From Acanthaster planci (lineage: Eukaryota; Echinodermata; Asteroidea; Valvatida; Acanthasteridae), in contig NW_019091363.1 in the NCBI RefSeq assembly GCF_001949145.1, forward strand, positions 1,537,812 through 1,566,852: 29,041 nucleotides of DNA, written 5' to 3'. This document shows positions 19,130-28,947 of the stretch, piece after piece (position 1 is the stretch's first letter; each line of letters opens with the position of its first letter). A model generated the notes under the pieces. The model was not told where the DNA came from and did no database searches. It saw only the letters and a program-made list of their open reading frames with translations. Both the position numbers and the translations under genes were made by a program.

Positions 19130-22100
19130 GTAAGACATACCTCCTGTATCGCATAGTTAGGAGCATCCATAAGACCTGAACTTACCACATGCGTGATGCA
19201 TTCTATGAAACAGTGGTACATGTAGCTATATAGGCCTAACAGCATTGGATCTCCGATAAATTCATTCTAAGTTTTCGAGATCCATGATTAGTTGAGCCAA
19301 TCTGCACAAAAAGCGGCTTCCTTTAACACATTTAAACAGTTGCTCTTTTTGGAAGTGTCAATTGCCAGCAATTTTAGTATTATATCTGTAACAAATTAGA
19401 ATATCAACGCTGGATGTAGTCCAGTTTCTCGTCTTCATATATGTGTGTACAGTGTTACTTCAAATTAAAAATTCAATAAGTGTTATGCTACATTACAGTC
19501 GAACAATATGCTTGATACGATGTTGACTGCAATATGTACACACTAATCTGTGTGTGCATACCTTTATGTTGCGCTGTTCCGCTGAAAGGTGATTTCCACC
19601 CTCATGCTAGATTTAGAGGTTAGTGGTCCACAATGTGTAAATAATACATTATATTATTGTAACGTACTGTCGACCCTCACACCTGCTGAGGCGCCACCAG
19701 ACAGACGCTGGAGAATAGGCCCTTTCCGATGACCAGCTATCGGAAAAACCCTGGGACGTAACTCGGTTTTTGGGAGAAATATACCCACTGCACATCAGAG
19801 AACAGTCACTATCACTAGGCTTAACGGAACTTAAACGCAGCAAGAAATGNACACAAAGCAGGGGGGGGGGGTTCTCTCCGTCTCATACCTTGCTGCATAT
19901 GACGGAACTGCAGGGACACATAGTTTATTGTGTCTACGCCTTGGAAGGTGACCTTAAGTAGGCGTCATCTGGTAGTGAATTGATTCTTTCGTAATCACAC
20001 AGCTTGGCTGATTATTCCTCTTTCTACAGCTAGTCAGACCACAAACCCATATGCAGCAAGGCATATAGCCCGTGGTTTCATCATACATGTGTGGGATGTA
20101 GATACTGGTGGAAGGGGGGGGACAGGGGGCCATAGCAGCCCAAACAAAAGAGAAAGGCAGTTTGCAGTAGCTATTTCATTTCTCTTTCTTCCAAAACTAA
20201 AACTCAAAAAGCCCCCCCCCCAATTTAGCCCAGCTACCCAGCAGAAATCCTATCTAAAGGTTACATCAAGTAATTTACCAATTTTGGGGCCCCAAAGAAA
20301 TGCCCCCTCCAAACATTTTGTTCTTGATCCGTCCTTGAATGCAGATTATCAACTGAGTGGACAACTGACTCAGTGAGTAAAATTCCTGTGCCTCAAGTTT
20401 GAAGATAGCACATTCACCCCTTGCCAAAAAGCTACCCGGGTTTCTTTGCTCTTATTCTCTCTACTTTCACGTCCTGAGGTTTGGGTTCAAGCTGTACAAG
20501 GCCCCCTGGGAGTATGCCTACAATCCATGCTACCCGTGGTCAGATGGCACACCAAACTGCAAAAGCGTTATTGTAAGCACTAAACTTATACATGCACATA
20601 GTTCAAATTTTGAATTATTTTCATGATTTCTGACTGCTGTTTCTGTTGTAATGTATACTACTCGAGTAAGCTCTTGAACCTTTTGTACTTTCACTGTTGA
20701 GACTCAGCTAACACAAAGTCATGTTGCACTGTATGACCTTTAACATTTTTGTGACTACTTACAGGTGTGCCAGAGGTCATACAACAAGCACGATGAAACC
20801 TTTGACGTCGGAGATGTGACTGCCTCCTGGACAAATGATGCAACAAACTACTATGTTGAATATAAACATGGAGAGAAGTAAATGTCAGTTTTGTCACTTG
20901 CATACATTTGAAGCAAGAGACGGGACAGAGACCCCCCCTTTGTGTTGGTCATTGTTTGACCAGAAGCTGAGGAATTTTTCAGACATCCATAGGCGATGTG
21001 TTAGGTAACAATTAATCTAGAGTTGGGGGGATATTCTTGGCTTTGCTCTAGGGAATAATTTCATAGGGGTGCTGAAATTGGCAGGTTTTGTGATTATCAT
21101 CCAAACTGTACTCACTAAGAGAACAGGCAATGGTCTCCCTGCAGGGGGGACGAACCCCTGGTTATTCTGATTACAAAAGGAAATACAGTGTATGCAACAT
21201 GTCTAATAGGCAGCCTGTCTATTGTGTATTTAGGGATAATGATGCAGGCCCTTGGGGCCCATGCCGTTTGTGATTTGTGTGATATAGGCCTATGCCTCGG
21301 AAACGTTCAGTCAGAACTTCTACACGTTCTCATTATTGCTCCCAAAATCTCCCAACGTACACACACAACAGTGGCGACGAGGATTTACGGACTCCATTCG
21401 ACATTCGGTGATACAGGAGACAGCGTAGGGATCGTTGCTGAGTGGTATTTTCCGACAAGTTTCTGACTCTCTCCACACGGCACGTACGAACACACGTACT
21501 TCCGTTGAGGCAAATGCAGTAACCAATTTTGTTGAGTAGCATCGGGAGCACGGTATCCTATAAGACACTGAAAGACTTTGCACAACAGCCAACTCGAGAG
21601 AAGACTTTTGCAGAATGTGTATTCTGTTGAAAGGACAGTACAAGCCCAAAAGACTGGCAGTAGGAGAACGATTAAGATTTCATAATGTTAAGCAGAACCT
21701 TTCCAGGCCAGTCCATTTGTGACTATGCTGCCGATTTGAAGAAGTTGGCAGTGTACTGTGATTTGCAGGAGACCAGCTGCAGGACAGTTTACGCGATAGA
21801 TTTATCTGTAGTCTGCAGTCGGAGAGCATCCAAAAGAAACTGTCGACACGCAACTACAGTTTCCAGCAGACACTCTGGCAGAGGAGGCGGCTGCAAAGAA
21901 TGTACGCCACATACGAACCACAGAGAGTAAACCATTGAACAGAGTGTTTTCCTCACGCCTCAAGGGGGAACTTAAAAGACAGAAGCCAAGACTTTCGCAG
22001 AATAGTAGGAAACCCTGTGACCGTTGTGAATTGAGCAATCACAATTGCGATGAGTTCAGACACAAGGGGCAACATGCTACAAATACAAGAAGGCGGGATA

Positions 22101-25100
22101 TTTGCAGACAGACTGCAGGTCCAGGGCCAGTTCAGACACTGCAACGCCAACTGTGAAACACGCCCCCAACCATGCACTATAAACAAAAAGGGCGTGTTCG
22201 CTACGTAGAAGATACCGATCATGATCAAAACTCGCTTGCCAGTGGTGTTCGCTCGGCAATGCTGACTTTGTGGACTTTTCTGAGTTCCTCACATGCAGAC
22301 AAGCAGTTTGAAGCCAGGACTGACTCGGACGCGCGAGCTGAGACGCACACGTACAGACGTACCCCAACCATCAAAGTCCCTATTCGAATAGCAGACATTC
22401 CAATACAGATGGAACTGGACACCGGTGGTTCTACCTCGATAATGAGCCAGGAGGACTATCACAGATTTTTTTTTTTTTGGGGGGGGGGGCAATCCACTGC
22501 AACCGCTAAATCGTGTCCTGCACGCCTTCTCTGGGGCCCAATTGAGAATTGCGGGCCAATTGCTAGTAAAGGTCCAGTACAACGAGCAGCAGGCAAAACT
22601 GCCTTTGATTGTCAGTGACGCAGACAAACAAGCACCTCCTTTGCTGGGCAGAGACTGGTTAACGATCCTAAATCTGGACTGGGCCAATCTGACTCTCTCG
22701 GGGTCAGTAGCGAGTCAAGTTTGACCCGACTGCTGAGCTGAAACAAGAGTACACAGATATTCTCCAGTCGGCATTAGGCACTGTACGCGGATTGATGAAA
22801 GCAACTCTGCATGTCAAGGACGACCCGATTCCAGTTTTCCAGAAGGCTCGGCCAGTACCGTTGGCTCTTCGCCCTGCTGTCGAGAAGGAATTAACTCGCA
22901 AAAATGAAGCAAGAGACTACCATCTATCCAGTTGACTTTAGGCAACACCCTTGGTGTGTGCCTAAGGCTGATATGGTACAGTGTGCCTGTGTGGGGATTA
23001 TAAGAACACGATGAACTCACCCACACTTACTTTACATACCTACTGTGGACATTCCTTTCTTTTCGTGCAGTTAAGAAAACTCAGTGAAAATACTCATTTT
23101 TCTTGAACTGGGAACACTATTATCAGCTGGTTTTTTTCGTAGGCCTACAAGGTTTTCTTGACTGTTTCTCTTCCTTTTACGACAGATGACCCCTATCCTA
23201 AAATGCCTCTGAACTTCTTTCTCAGAGAAGGGGAAACGTCCTGTGGACGTGTGTAAGTCCACAGAACGTCTTCCTTTCCTGCATCGTGTGAATATCTCTT
23301 GTTCACAAGACCACACTAGGTATGTAAGGTTAGCGCATCAATCCATACCGACCAATACCCCATACCCACGTCAGAGGAAGTATTCAGTAAGCTGGCTGGA
23401 GGTGCGAAATTCTCCAAAACTGACTTGAAATGTGCATACCAGCAGATGCTTCTGGACAAGAAATCCCAGGAGTACGTCACCATCAACACTCACAAGGGAC
23501 TGTATCGTTGTACACGCTTGCCATTCGGTATCTCCTCAAGTCCTGCAATCTGGCAACAATTCATTGAGCAAGTCCTGGCAGGCCTTGATAGCACATGTGC
23601 AATCATTGATGATGTGATGGTAACCGTGACCAGCAAGAACGACGAGGAACATCTCCTGAATGTAAGAAATGTCTTCCAAAGATTCAGGAAGTTTGGCTAA
23701 CGGTGTAAAAACGGAGAAGTGACACTTCATACAGGAGAGCGTCAGCTACATGGGACGTCGTAACTATGCAAAGGGGGTTCAACCGACTGATGACAAGGTG
23801 GACGCGACATGCCAGTATTCAACTCCGCAGAATGTGACGGAGCTTCGCTCATAGTTGGGAATGGTGAACTTTCAGACACAGTTTCTCCCCAATCTATTAA
23901 CAATGATCCACCCATGAATGAACTGCTGGGAGGTCGGCCCTGGAATGTAGTGGACTGACGAGTACTCCATTGCATTTGATGCAGTGAAGGAAGCTATCAG
24001 TTCAGATAAGCTCCTCGCACACTACGACCTAATGCTACAATTTGAGCTAGCCACTGACGCATCACCGTATGGCGTCGGGGCATGCATGCTTCACATCTAT
24101 GCAGATGATTCAGGTCATCCAGTGGCCTACCTTCACGTTCTCTCAACAAACATGAGAGGTGCTATGCTTAATTGGACAAAGAGGCCTTAGCAATCATGTT
24201 TGTTCTCAAACGTTTCAGTGCATACCTATACGGGCGGAAGTTCTTCATACGAATTACAGATCACAAGCTGTTGGAGTGCATTCTTGGTTCCAAGACTGCG
24301 ATTTACATCTCTAGCCGCACAACGCCTGCAACGATGGGCGGTAAGGCTGTCAGCAATTGAAATTCATCCTGGCCTCACCGAATGGGTTTGCCGATCGATG
24401 CGCTTTAACGTCTTCCAATACCAGCTATATAAGATAATGACGACGACACCATATATTCAACATTGATGACAAGCGTCTTGACAGCCTTCCAATGACAAGC
24501 AAGGAGATTTCGCTTGCTACCAGGACAGACGCAGTCCTGTCACACGTGTTCGAGTATACCAGGAGCGGTTGGCCGACTAAAGTGGAGGATGAACGACTTG
24601 AGTCTTTCTTCAGTCGCCGACACGAGCTGTCCACGGAACAAGACTGTCTGCTGTGGGGTAGAAGGATATCTTGGAGGAACTGCACATCGCTCATCCAGGT
24701 ATGGTCAGAATGAAAGAGATAGCAAGAAGCTATGTCTGGTGGCCAAATATTGATCGAGACATTTAACAGACTGTTCGGTTCTGTGCCAATTAACTCTCAA
24801 CGGCCCAGTTCTTCTTGGCACAGAATTCCCGTTGACTTCGCACAAAAAGATGGCCACTTCTTGATAGTGGATACATACGCAAAATGTCCAGAAATCTTTC
24901 ACATGACTAGCACAAGATCACAAGCTACAATAACGGTGCTGCGTGACATATTCAGCAGGTACGGTATTCCATTCCAGCTAGTAAACCTCAGTTCATCAGT
25001 GGGCAATTCCAGCATTTCCTCAAGGTGAATGGTGTCGAGCACGCTTGAGTTGCGCCTTACCATTCAGCGTGCAATGGTGCAGCCGAGAGCATGATACAGT

Positions 25101-28100
25101 CATTCAAACATGCTCTCAGTGCAACTCGAGTGGATGGGGTTTGCAGCAACGCATTGACAGTTTCCTGTTGACCTACCGCACCATCAAACATGCAACGACA
25201 GGTCGCACTCCGGCAAGTTCCTGGGACGCGAACTGCGTACTCGCGTGTCCTTGCTACGCCCAGACACAGAGAGGAAAGTAACCAATTGCAAAGCAGCCAA
25301 AAGTAACATCATGACAAACCCGGCTTCGTGAGTTTTACGCAGAGGAGGAGGTTTTGGTGAAAGATTTTCGCCAGAAGGAGACTTGGTGGAAGCAACGCTT
25401 GCTGAGCGAACAGCACCCAAGTTATATGTCGTGATTCCGCAAGATAACAGTGAGTGGAAACGGCATGTAGACCAGATGAGGAGATCAGAACTGTCTCGGT
25501 CCAAACAACTGCGACACATTCCCAGGTCTTCCAGAGGAAAAACCAGATCCAGTGTTTGACCCAGGTGTAATCTTTCCCGCAGTGCTTAGTCTGGAAGAAG
25601 GCACACAAACTTCCCCGATGAAGAAGCATCAGACACAGGAATATCCCATGGCCAAAGAAAGTTACGCAAAACCAGAGACATCAGCTTTGACCACAGTCGC
25701 AAGGGACCCTCCTAAACCTTAGCATCGCTCATCAAGAGTCAGCAAACCACCACAAAGACTCATTGAGACTATGTAAAAGACTGTGGCTGATTTAAGTCTA
25801 AAGCCCTACTGTCGTTAATCTTAAAGCTGCTGTTGTTGTGTCATGTCACGGTTCTTAAAGTTATGGAACACATTGTTGTGCATTCATGTGTTAACAGTAA
25901 AGGTTTGAAGTTGTTTTTTACCCCCCCCCCAAAAAAAAAAATATTGGAAGAGTCTTGTTTGAAAGGAACAAAAACATGGACAGTGTTTTCAAACATTGCA
26001 GTACATATATGACCGTAGGAAGGCTTGTCACTCTGTTTCAGAATAAGTTTTCTGTTTGGAACGTTTGTATGCTTTTGCACACCCCATGGAAAATTGTGCG
26101 TGTTGTATAGTTGAGAGGGAATAGCTTTGCAGTTTGTTGCATTGTGTTGTGTTGTGTTGTGTTGTGTTGTAACTCGTATTGCAGAACTTCCATTTTAGGG
26201 GGGGAAGTAAGATGTCGTGTATGCAACCATATAGGCAGCCAGTCTAATGTGAGTTTTGGGATAATGATGTATAAGGCCTTGGGGCCCATGCCGTTTGTGA
26301 TGTGTGTAATATATGCCTCAGAAACGTCCAGTCAGAACTTTCCACGTTCTCATCATTGCTCCCAAAATCTCCCAACGTCCAAACACAACTGCTGGGAGAT
26401 AAGGTTTGGTGAACAAGGATACAAGCAGCTCTGGGTTTACCGGGTGCACAAAAATGGACCAAATCACTTTAACGTGGACTTCAACATTACGCATGCAAAG
26501 ACACACATTAGTATTGTTGTGCTAGAGAAGAGAAGGGAATGTTTCTTTTATTGTCCAACAATAAGCATGGGCATGCATTTTGCCACTGAGGACAGTAGAC
26601 TGACCAATGAGGACCTTTGAACTCTGTCCTCTGTAGTACATAAACATGTACAAATTTCCCTGTATGTGGTGAGTCAATCCAAAGTGATTATAATAATGTT
26701 AAAAACCCTCTCCTCGCTAACAAGAGTTATTGCATATCCGTACGTTTGGGGGATATGCCCGTTTCCGAGGACATGTTGCAGTTTTGTTTTGTTTTGTTTT
26801 GTTTTTTAGGAATTGATGAAAGTCCATCACTCCAAGAGGAGGAAAGAATTACCTTAGTTGGGATCAAAAATGATCTACAATCAGTGCGAAGAAAAATCTC
26901 CATTCCAACCCCCCCCCACACACACACAGACAGTGCAGTGTGTATTGCAGCCTGCAGCTGGGGACCCCCTATTTTTCCTCTTTTGTTTGTACTTAAATTT
27001 TTTTAGAAGACCACCCATATGTTTTGTACACCGTTGTCAATCGGGGACCCTCTGTCAATCGGGGACCTTATTGTCCGCTATTGTTCAGGGTCCCGAATTG
27101 AATGAAGAAACAAACTCACACACTTAACCCAAGACTGGATGTGCTTCAGCTCAGAGGCATGCATTATTGTTCGTTTTTTCGCATGAATTATATATGTATT
27201 CGGCCAATACCCAAGAAGGAATGTTTTGTTAACTCACTTATATGGGTGCACACAAGTCACTTACACTGGGCAACACTGGGGATGGTGTGCTGTGCCAAAC
27301 TAAGCCAGACTGTACGGATGTGATTGAAGCCGAGTTAACCATCTTGTGGAACCTATTGAAACGTATCCTTTTACAATGACACGATCACAGCTTGATTCAT
27401 TTCCCCACAGGACCTCTATATTTACACTGAAATGTGATGCAACAGCGAAGATTCCCACACTGAGCTTCCTTTCTCAAATTGAAAATAAATATGTAAGTAT
27501 TGTAATATTTTGCTATGCGTTGTTGACAAACTATTGGTCCCTTGCTGTTCCGTCCAGTACCAAATGACCATATTGAGTACCTGCATAAGTCCTCAGTTGC
27601 TGAGCATTGGTGTGTCCAAGGCACACTGGTATACCCCCCCCCCACACACACACACGCGTAAGTGTGTATTTGCCTGCAACTGGGGACCCCCTATTGTTCC
27701 TCTTTTGTTTGTACTTCAACTTTTTTAGAAGACCACCCATATGTTTTGTACACATTTGTCAATCGGGGACACACCATCGAACACACATGACGTTATCGTT
27801 GATTTGTGGCAACTTTATTTCCACCAAAGTATCAAACTCAGCATGTTACATTGTGCAGAATGAGTCTGTGAAAGGATAATTTGCACATCACTGTGTAGAC
27901 AACGATGTTACAGGTATATACTGCGAGATTTCACTCAAAGAAAGTCTGATTAATGTTGTTCTAGATAGAATTACCCCCACTGTAAAAATGCTGTGCTGTT
28001 TGCAATTCGATCATCAATATGGACGATAATCACAATATTGTGCACAACATTGAACTCTTTCTTGAACTAATATCTCATTATAACATCTCAACTTTAGTTC

Positions 28101-28947
28101 TGACCTTACACTCTTCTAGAAATTCATCCTGACTTCAGAGTGCTGCTGTCCTGGGACCTGCCATACCCCTACCCCTACCCCTACCCCTCCATCAAGAGGT
28201 TCTATCAGTGTCGGTTCCGTTATTTGTATCGTGTAAGTATGCTGCAGTGAAAGTTTTGATGTTGCAGGGCATGTAGTATTGCATCTGATCTCAAGGGGCT
28301 GCCAACCTTGTAACAAGCCTATCCCAAGGTAATGCATTAATTGATCAATTTACTCTAGTCTCAAGCTGTTTGAATGAACCGTAGCCTTTAATCACGGTGA
28401 TCATAGCCATTACTTTTTAATAATCCACGCAAGTAACGTGCGCAGTTCTTTACAAGAGACTATCATTGAAGTGTTATGTTCACAGCCCGCAATTGGGAAT
28501 GCAATAACCAACTCATTTTCTGATGAATTCAGTACACGTAGTGGGAAAAATCAATATCAATTCCTCTCAACCAATCACTTGGAACAACAGGCTCCCATCT
28601 GCAAGAAGACTAATTAGTTTGCAAACTTTATGAAGAGAGGGCTTTCCATTTGCTGAAACCAGCCAACTAGCTTGGATAAAAAAACAACGGAAGCCGACTA
28701 CTTACTCAAGGTTGCGTGTATCAGCTCCAGATAACGAGGTTGTACGTTTTTTAAGGGACTATTTAATTCCTGCCTAAAATTTACACTTCGTTAAGATTTG
28801 TTGCATTTGTATCCCTGTAGAGCTGCTGTCCTGATTGTAGTGTACCTGATCGGGGGAATGTTCTTGATGAAGTTTGTAAAACACGCTGAAGGGTTGGAAG
28901 TAATTCCAAATAAAGACATCTGGGTCAACCTACCAGGCTACATCAAG
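18918..28947 (+). CDS. Paralogue C: M6PR-like protein, exons 1-6, continues past the window
   Basis: Joining 18918-19129, 20479-20572, 20765-20877, 27411-27492, 28120-28232 and 28821-28947 gives 741 nt, 247 open residues; exon 7 must lie beyond 29041. I chose ATG 18918 (ACCATGC) because paralogue B conserves it; an in-frame ATG at 18825 would bury the signal peptide. Order: signal peptide (about 1-30, core LLLVIACLSLLGNALG), Cys-rich lumenal domain (SSCEKVDDCSC, NPCYPWSDG, VCQRS, LKCD, ECCCPGTC), a Thr-Pro repeat stalk (183-190), one membrane helix (about 196-221) and tail GLEVIPNKDIW. Q105 and Y167 match the M6PR contacts Gln66 and Tyr143, but the split codon 140 is Lys where A has Arg. Exon 2 is two codons shorter than in A. 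A Gypsy element sits in the 6.5-kb intron 3. Likely a working gene; sugar binding may differ. Confidence 0.82.
19652..20085. mobile_element. Unclassified insertion in intron 1 of paralogue C
   Basis: Flanking sequence matches B on both sides (AATACATTATA before, ACATGTGTGGGATGTAGATA after), but C has about 430 bp where B has about 120 bp of different sequence. The insert may begin TGTAACGTACTG at 19659, which could suit an LTR, but I find no clean second end or target duplication. It includes an ambiguous base at 19850 and a G-run at 19861-19870. Confidence 0.45.
20165..20335. repeat. Intron-1 repeat block, C copy
   Basis: Counterpart of 11560-11720 in paralogue B: the C-run, a GGGGCCCC core and the TTTTGTTCTTGAT stretch in the same order. 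Confidence 0.6.
20479..20572 (+). CDS. Paralogue C exon 2
   Basis: Acceptor CCTGAG, donor GTAAGC, 94 nt. Encodes FGFKLYKAPWEYAYNPC and PWSDGTPNC; two codons are missing before PWEY compared with A and B. Frame is preserved. Confidence 0.88.
20765..20877 (+). CDS. Paralogue C exon 3
   Basis: Acceptor TACAG, 113 nt, starting VCQRS and ending on AA before GTAAAT. With the first G of exon 4 this makes AAG, Lys140, in place of the Arg of paralogue A. The first stop in the unspliced frame follows at once, so the donor is required. Confidence 0.88.
21189..21370 (+). repeat. 5' LTR
   Basis: 182 bp, TGTATGCAAC to ACACACAACA. Its differences from the 3' LTR, including several indels, indicate an old insertion. 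Confidence 0.75.
21371..21386 (+). other. Putative primer-binding site
   Basis: GTGGCGACGAGGATT immediately follows the 5' LTR. TGGCGAC-type starts are seen as tRNA primer sites in many Gypsy elements; I cannot match it to a specific tRNA from memory. Confidence 0.45.
21600..22160 (+). pseudogene. gag remnant with zinc-knuckle traces
   Basis: PGQSICDYAADLKKLAVYC at about 21703-21759 resembles the Gypsy gag stretch PGESI.DY...L..LA..C. A little downstream a second frame continues the gag reading. Near 22018 the motif CDRCELSNH gives a degenerate CCHC knuckle. A second knuckle-like stretch (about 22075-22121) sits in another frame, with two zinc ligands apparently replaced by Tyr. Frameshifts break the ORF. 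Confidence 0.6.
22358..22700 (+). pseudogene. Retropepsin-like protease remnant
   Basis: MELDTGGSTSIMSQEDY carries the DTG active-site triad (22418-22426). LLGRDWLTILNLDW, the typical end of Gypsy proteases, lies near 22640-22681 in a different frame. Between them is a T-run directly joined to a G-run (about 22468-22489), which probably marks the frame change. Confidence 0.7.
22730..23700 (+). pseudogene. Gypsy reverse-transcriptase remnant, interrupted by a MITE
   Basis: VFQKARPVPLALRPAVEKEL near 22832-22891 is the usual entry to Gypsy RT. After the insertion at 23030-23329 the reading resumes with YVTINTHKGLYRCTRLPFG (about 23473-23529) and the catalytic-box counterpart IIDDVMV (ATT GAT GAT at 23605-23613). 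Stops and shifts flank both halves. Confidence 0.8.
23030..23329. mobile_element. 300-bp MITE-like insertion with TTA target duplication
   Basis: CTTTACATACCTAC (23030-23043) and CTAGGTATGTAAGG (23316-23329) are inverted repeats matching at 12 of 14 positions. TTA lies just outside both ends (23027-23029 and 23330-23332). The insert splits the Gypsy RT reading between the GDYK-like region and the PIP-like region. A 3-bp TTA/TAA duplication is typical of PIF/Harbinger elements, but the terminal sequence alone does not prove that family. Confidence 0.65.
23984..24370 (+). pseudogene. Gypsy RNase H remnant
   Basis: LQFELATDASPYGVGACMLH (about 24038-24097) contains the TDAS..G.GA signature of retroelement RNase H. 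KEALAIMFVLKRFSAYLYGR then ITDHKLL (about 24178-24273) continue it in a second frame. Confidence 0.75.
24600..25290 (+). pseudogene. Gypsy integrase remnant
   Basis: One frame near 24681-24760 reads HIAHPGMVRMKEIARSY then VWWPNIDRDI, the HPG...M and WWP elements of the integrase zinc-binding domain. Downstream, FLIVDTYAKCPEIF (about 24860-24900) fits the catalytic-core region after the first Asp, and FLLTYRTIKHATTGRTP (about 25165-25213) fits the core end. The frame shifts repeatedly. Confidence 0.7.
25921..25941. repeat. Homopolymer pair, C-run then A-run
   Basis: About 10 C followed by about 11 A in the 3' untranslated part of the Gypsy element. Such joined homopolymers are prone to sequencing error. 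Confidence 0.8.
26143..26170. repeat. (TGTGT)n microsatellite
   Basis: Five to six pentamer units just upstream of the purine tract of the Gypsy element. Confidence 0.85.
26197..26212 (+). other. Polypurine tract of the Gypsy element
   Basis: AGGGGGGGAAGTAAGA, purine-only except one T, ends five bases before the 3' LTR call. This is the expected plus-strand primer site; it also suggests the true LTR edge could be a TGT at 26213. Confidence 0.65.
26218..26389 (+). repeat. 3' LTR
   Basis: 172 bp, TGTATGCAAC to AAACACAAC, colinear with the 5' LTR but with several substitutions and small gaps. Confidence 0.75.
26390..27410. other. Distal part of intron 3 of paralogue C
   Basis: The first 60 bases match paralogue B around 12605-12650 and 15685 onward. 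A (GTTTT)n microsatellite lies at 26781-26807 and a direct repeat at 26908-27048. Open frames here (such as one crossing the 3' LTR edge) have no splice or domain support. A good pyrimidine tract ends at CCACAG before exon 4. Confidence 0.6.
26908..27048. repeat. Direct repeat flanking exon 4 of paralogue C, left copy
   Basis: C-run plus (CA)n, then GCAGCTGGGGACCCCCTAT, TTCCTCTTTTGTTTGTACTT, TTTAGAAGACCACCCATATG and TGTCAATCGGGGA. The last word is repeated once more just downstream (27054-27066). It matches 27634-27769 in the same orientation. Confidence 0.85.
27411..27492 (+). CDS. Paralogue C exon 4
   Basis: Acceptor CCACAG, donor GTAAGT, 82 nt exactly as in A. Reads TSIFTLKCDATAKIP and ends at Tyr167, ten residues before the last Cys of ECCC. 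Identified by KCDA.AK.P matching RCDASAKTP of A. Confidence 0.88.
27634..27769. repeat. Direct repeat flanking exon 4 of paralogue C, right copy
   Basis: Second copy of the 26908-27048 repeat, lying in intron 4 about 140 bases after exon 4. The pair brackets the exon in direct orientation. Confidence 0.85.
28120..28232 (+). CDS. Paralogue C exon 5
   Basis: Acceptor TTCTAG, donor GTAAGT, 113 nt. KFILTSECCCPGTC aligns with TFTLTTECACPGTC of A; the middle residue is Cys here, giving an extra cysteine. Then come a Thr-Pro repeat and the start of the membrane helix. Phase 2 end, as in A. Confidence 0.88.
28165..28188 (+). repeat. Coding (ACCCCT)4 hexanucleotide repeat
   Basis: Four perfect ACCCCT units, in frame, encode Thr-Pro four times in the stalk just outside the membrane. 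Length changes by one unit would add or remove two residues without shifting frame. Confidence 0.9.
28821..28947 (+). CDS. Paralogue C exon 6 (last exon in window)
   Basis: Acceptor CTGTAG, donor GTGAAA, 127 nt as in A. AAVLIVVYLIGGMFL forms the membrane helix; GLEVIPNKDIWVNL is the proximal tail. The expected exon 7 (DGC.FVF-type) is not within the remaining 94 bases. Confidence 0.88.

Larger units (their letters stand above)
21189..26389 (+). mobile_element. Ty3/Gypsy-type LTR retrotransposon, degenerate, in intron 3 of paralogue C
   Basis: Two direct terminal repeats (21189-21370 and 26218-26389) both start TGTATGCAAC and share GCCCATGCCGTTTGTGAT and CTCCCAAAATCTCCCAACGT. Between them come a primer-binding-like site, gag with zinc-knuckle remnants, an aspartic protease with DTGG, reverse transcriptase, RNase H and an integrase N-terminal region, in the Ty3/Gypsy order, then a purine tract before the 3' LTR. 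Frames are broken many times, so it is inactive. Orientation is the same as the host gene. Sequence left of the 5' LTR and right of the 3' LTR joins to match paralogue B at 12590-12650, confirming insertion; a clean target duplication is not obvious and LTR edges are uncertain by about 10 bases. Confidence 0.85.

Noticed and set aside
22172-22618. 148-codon frame as a host gene
   Set aside because: It contains the DTGG protease motif and lies between gag and RT remnants, so it belongs to the Gypsy element.
26111-26620. 169-codon plus-strand open frame
   Set aside because: It runs from the Gypsy 3' untranslated region across the 3' LTR into old intron 3 sequence, which B shows is noncoding.
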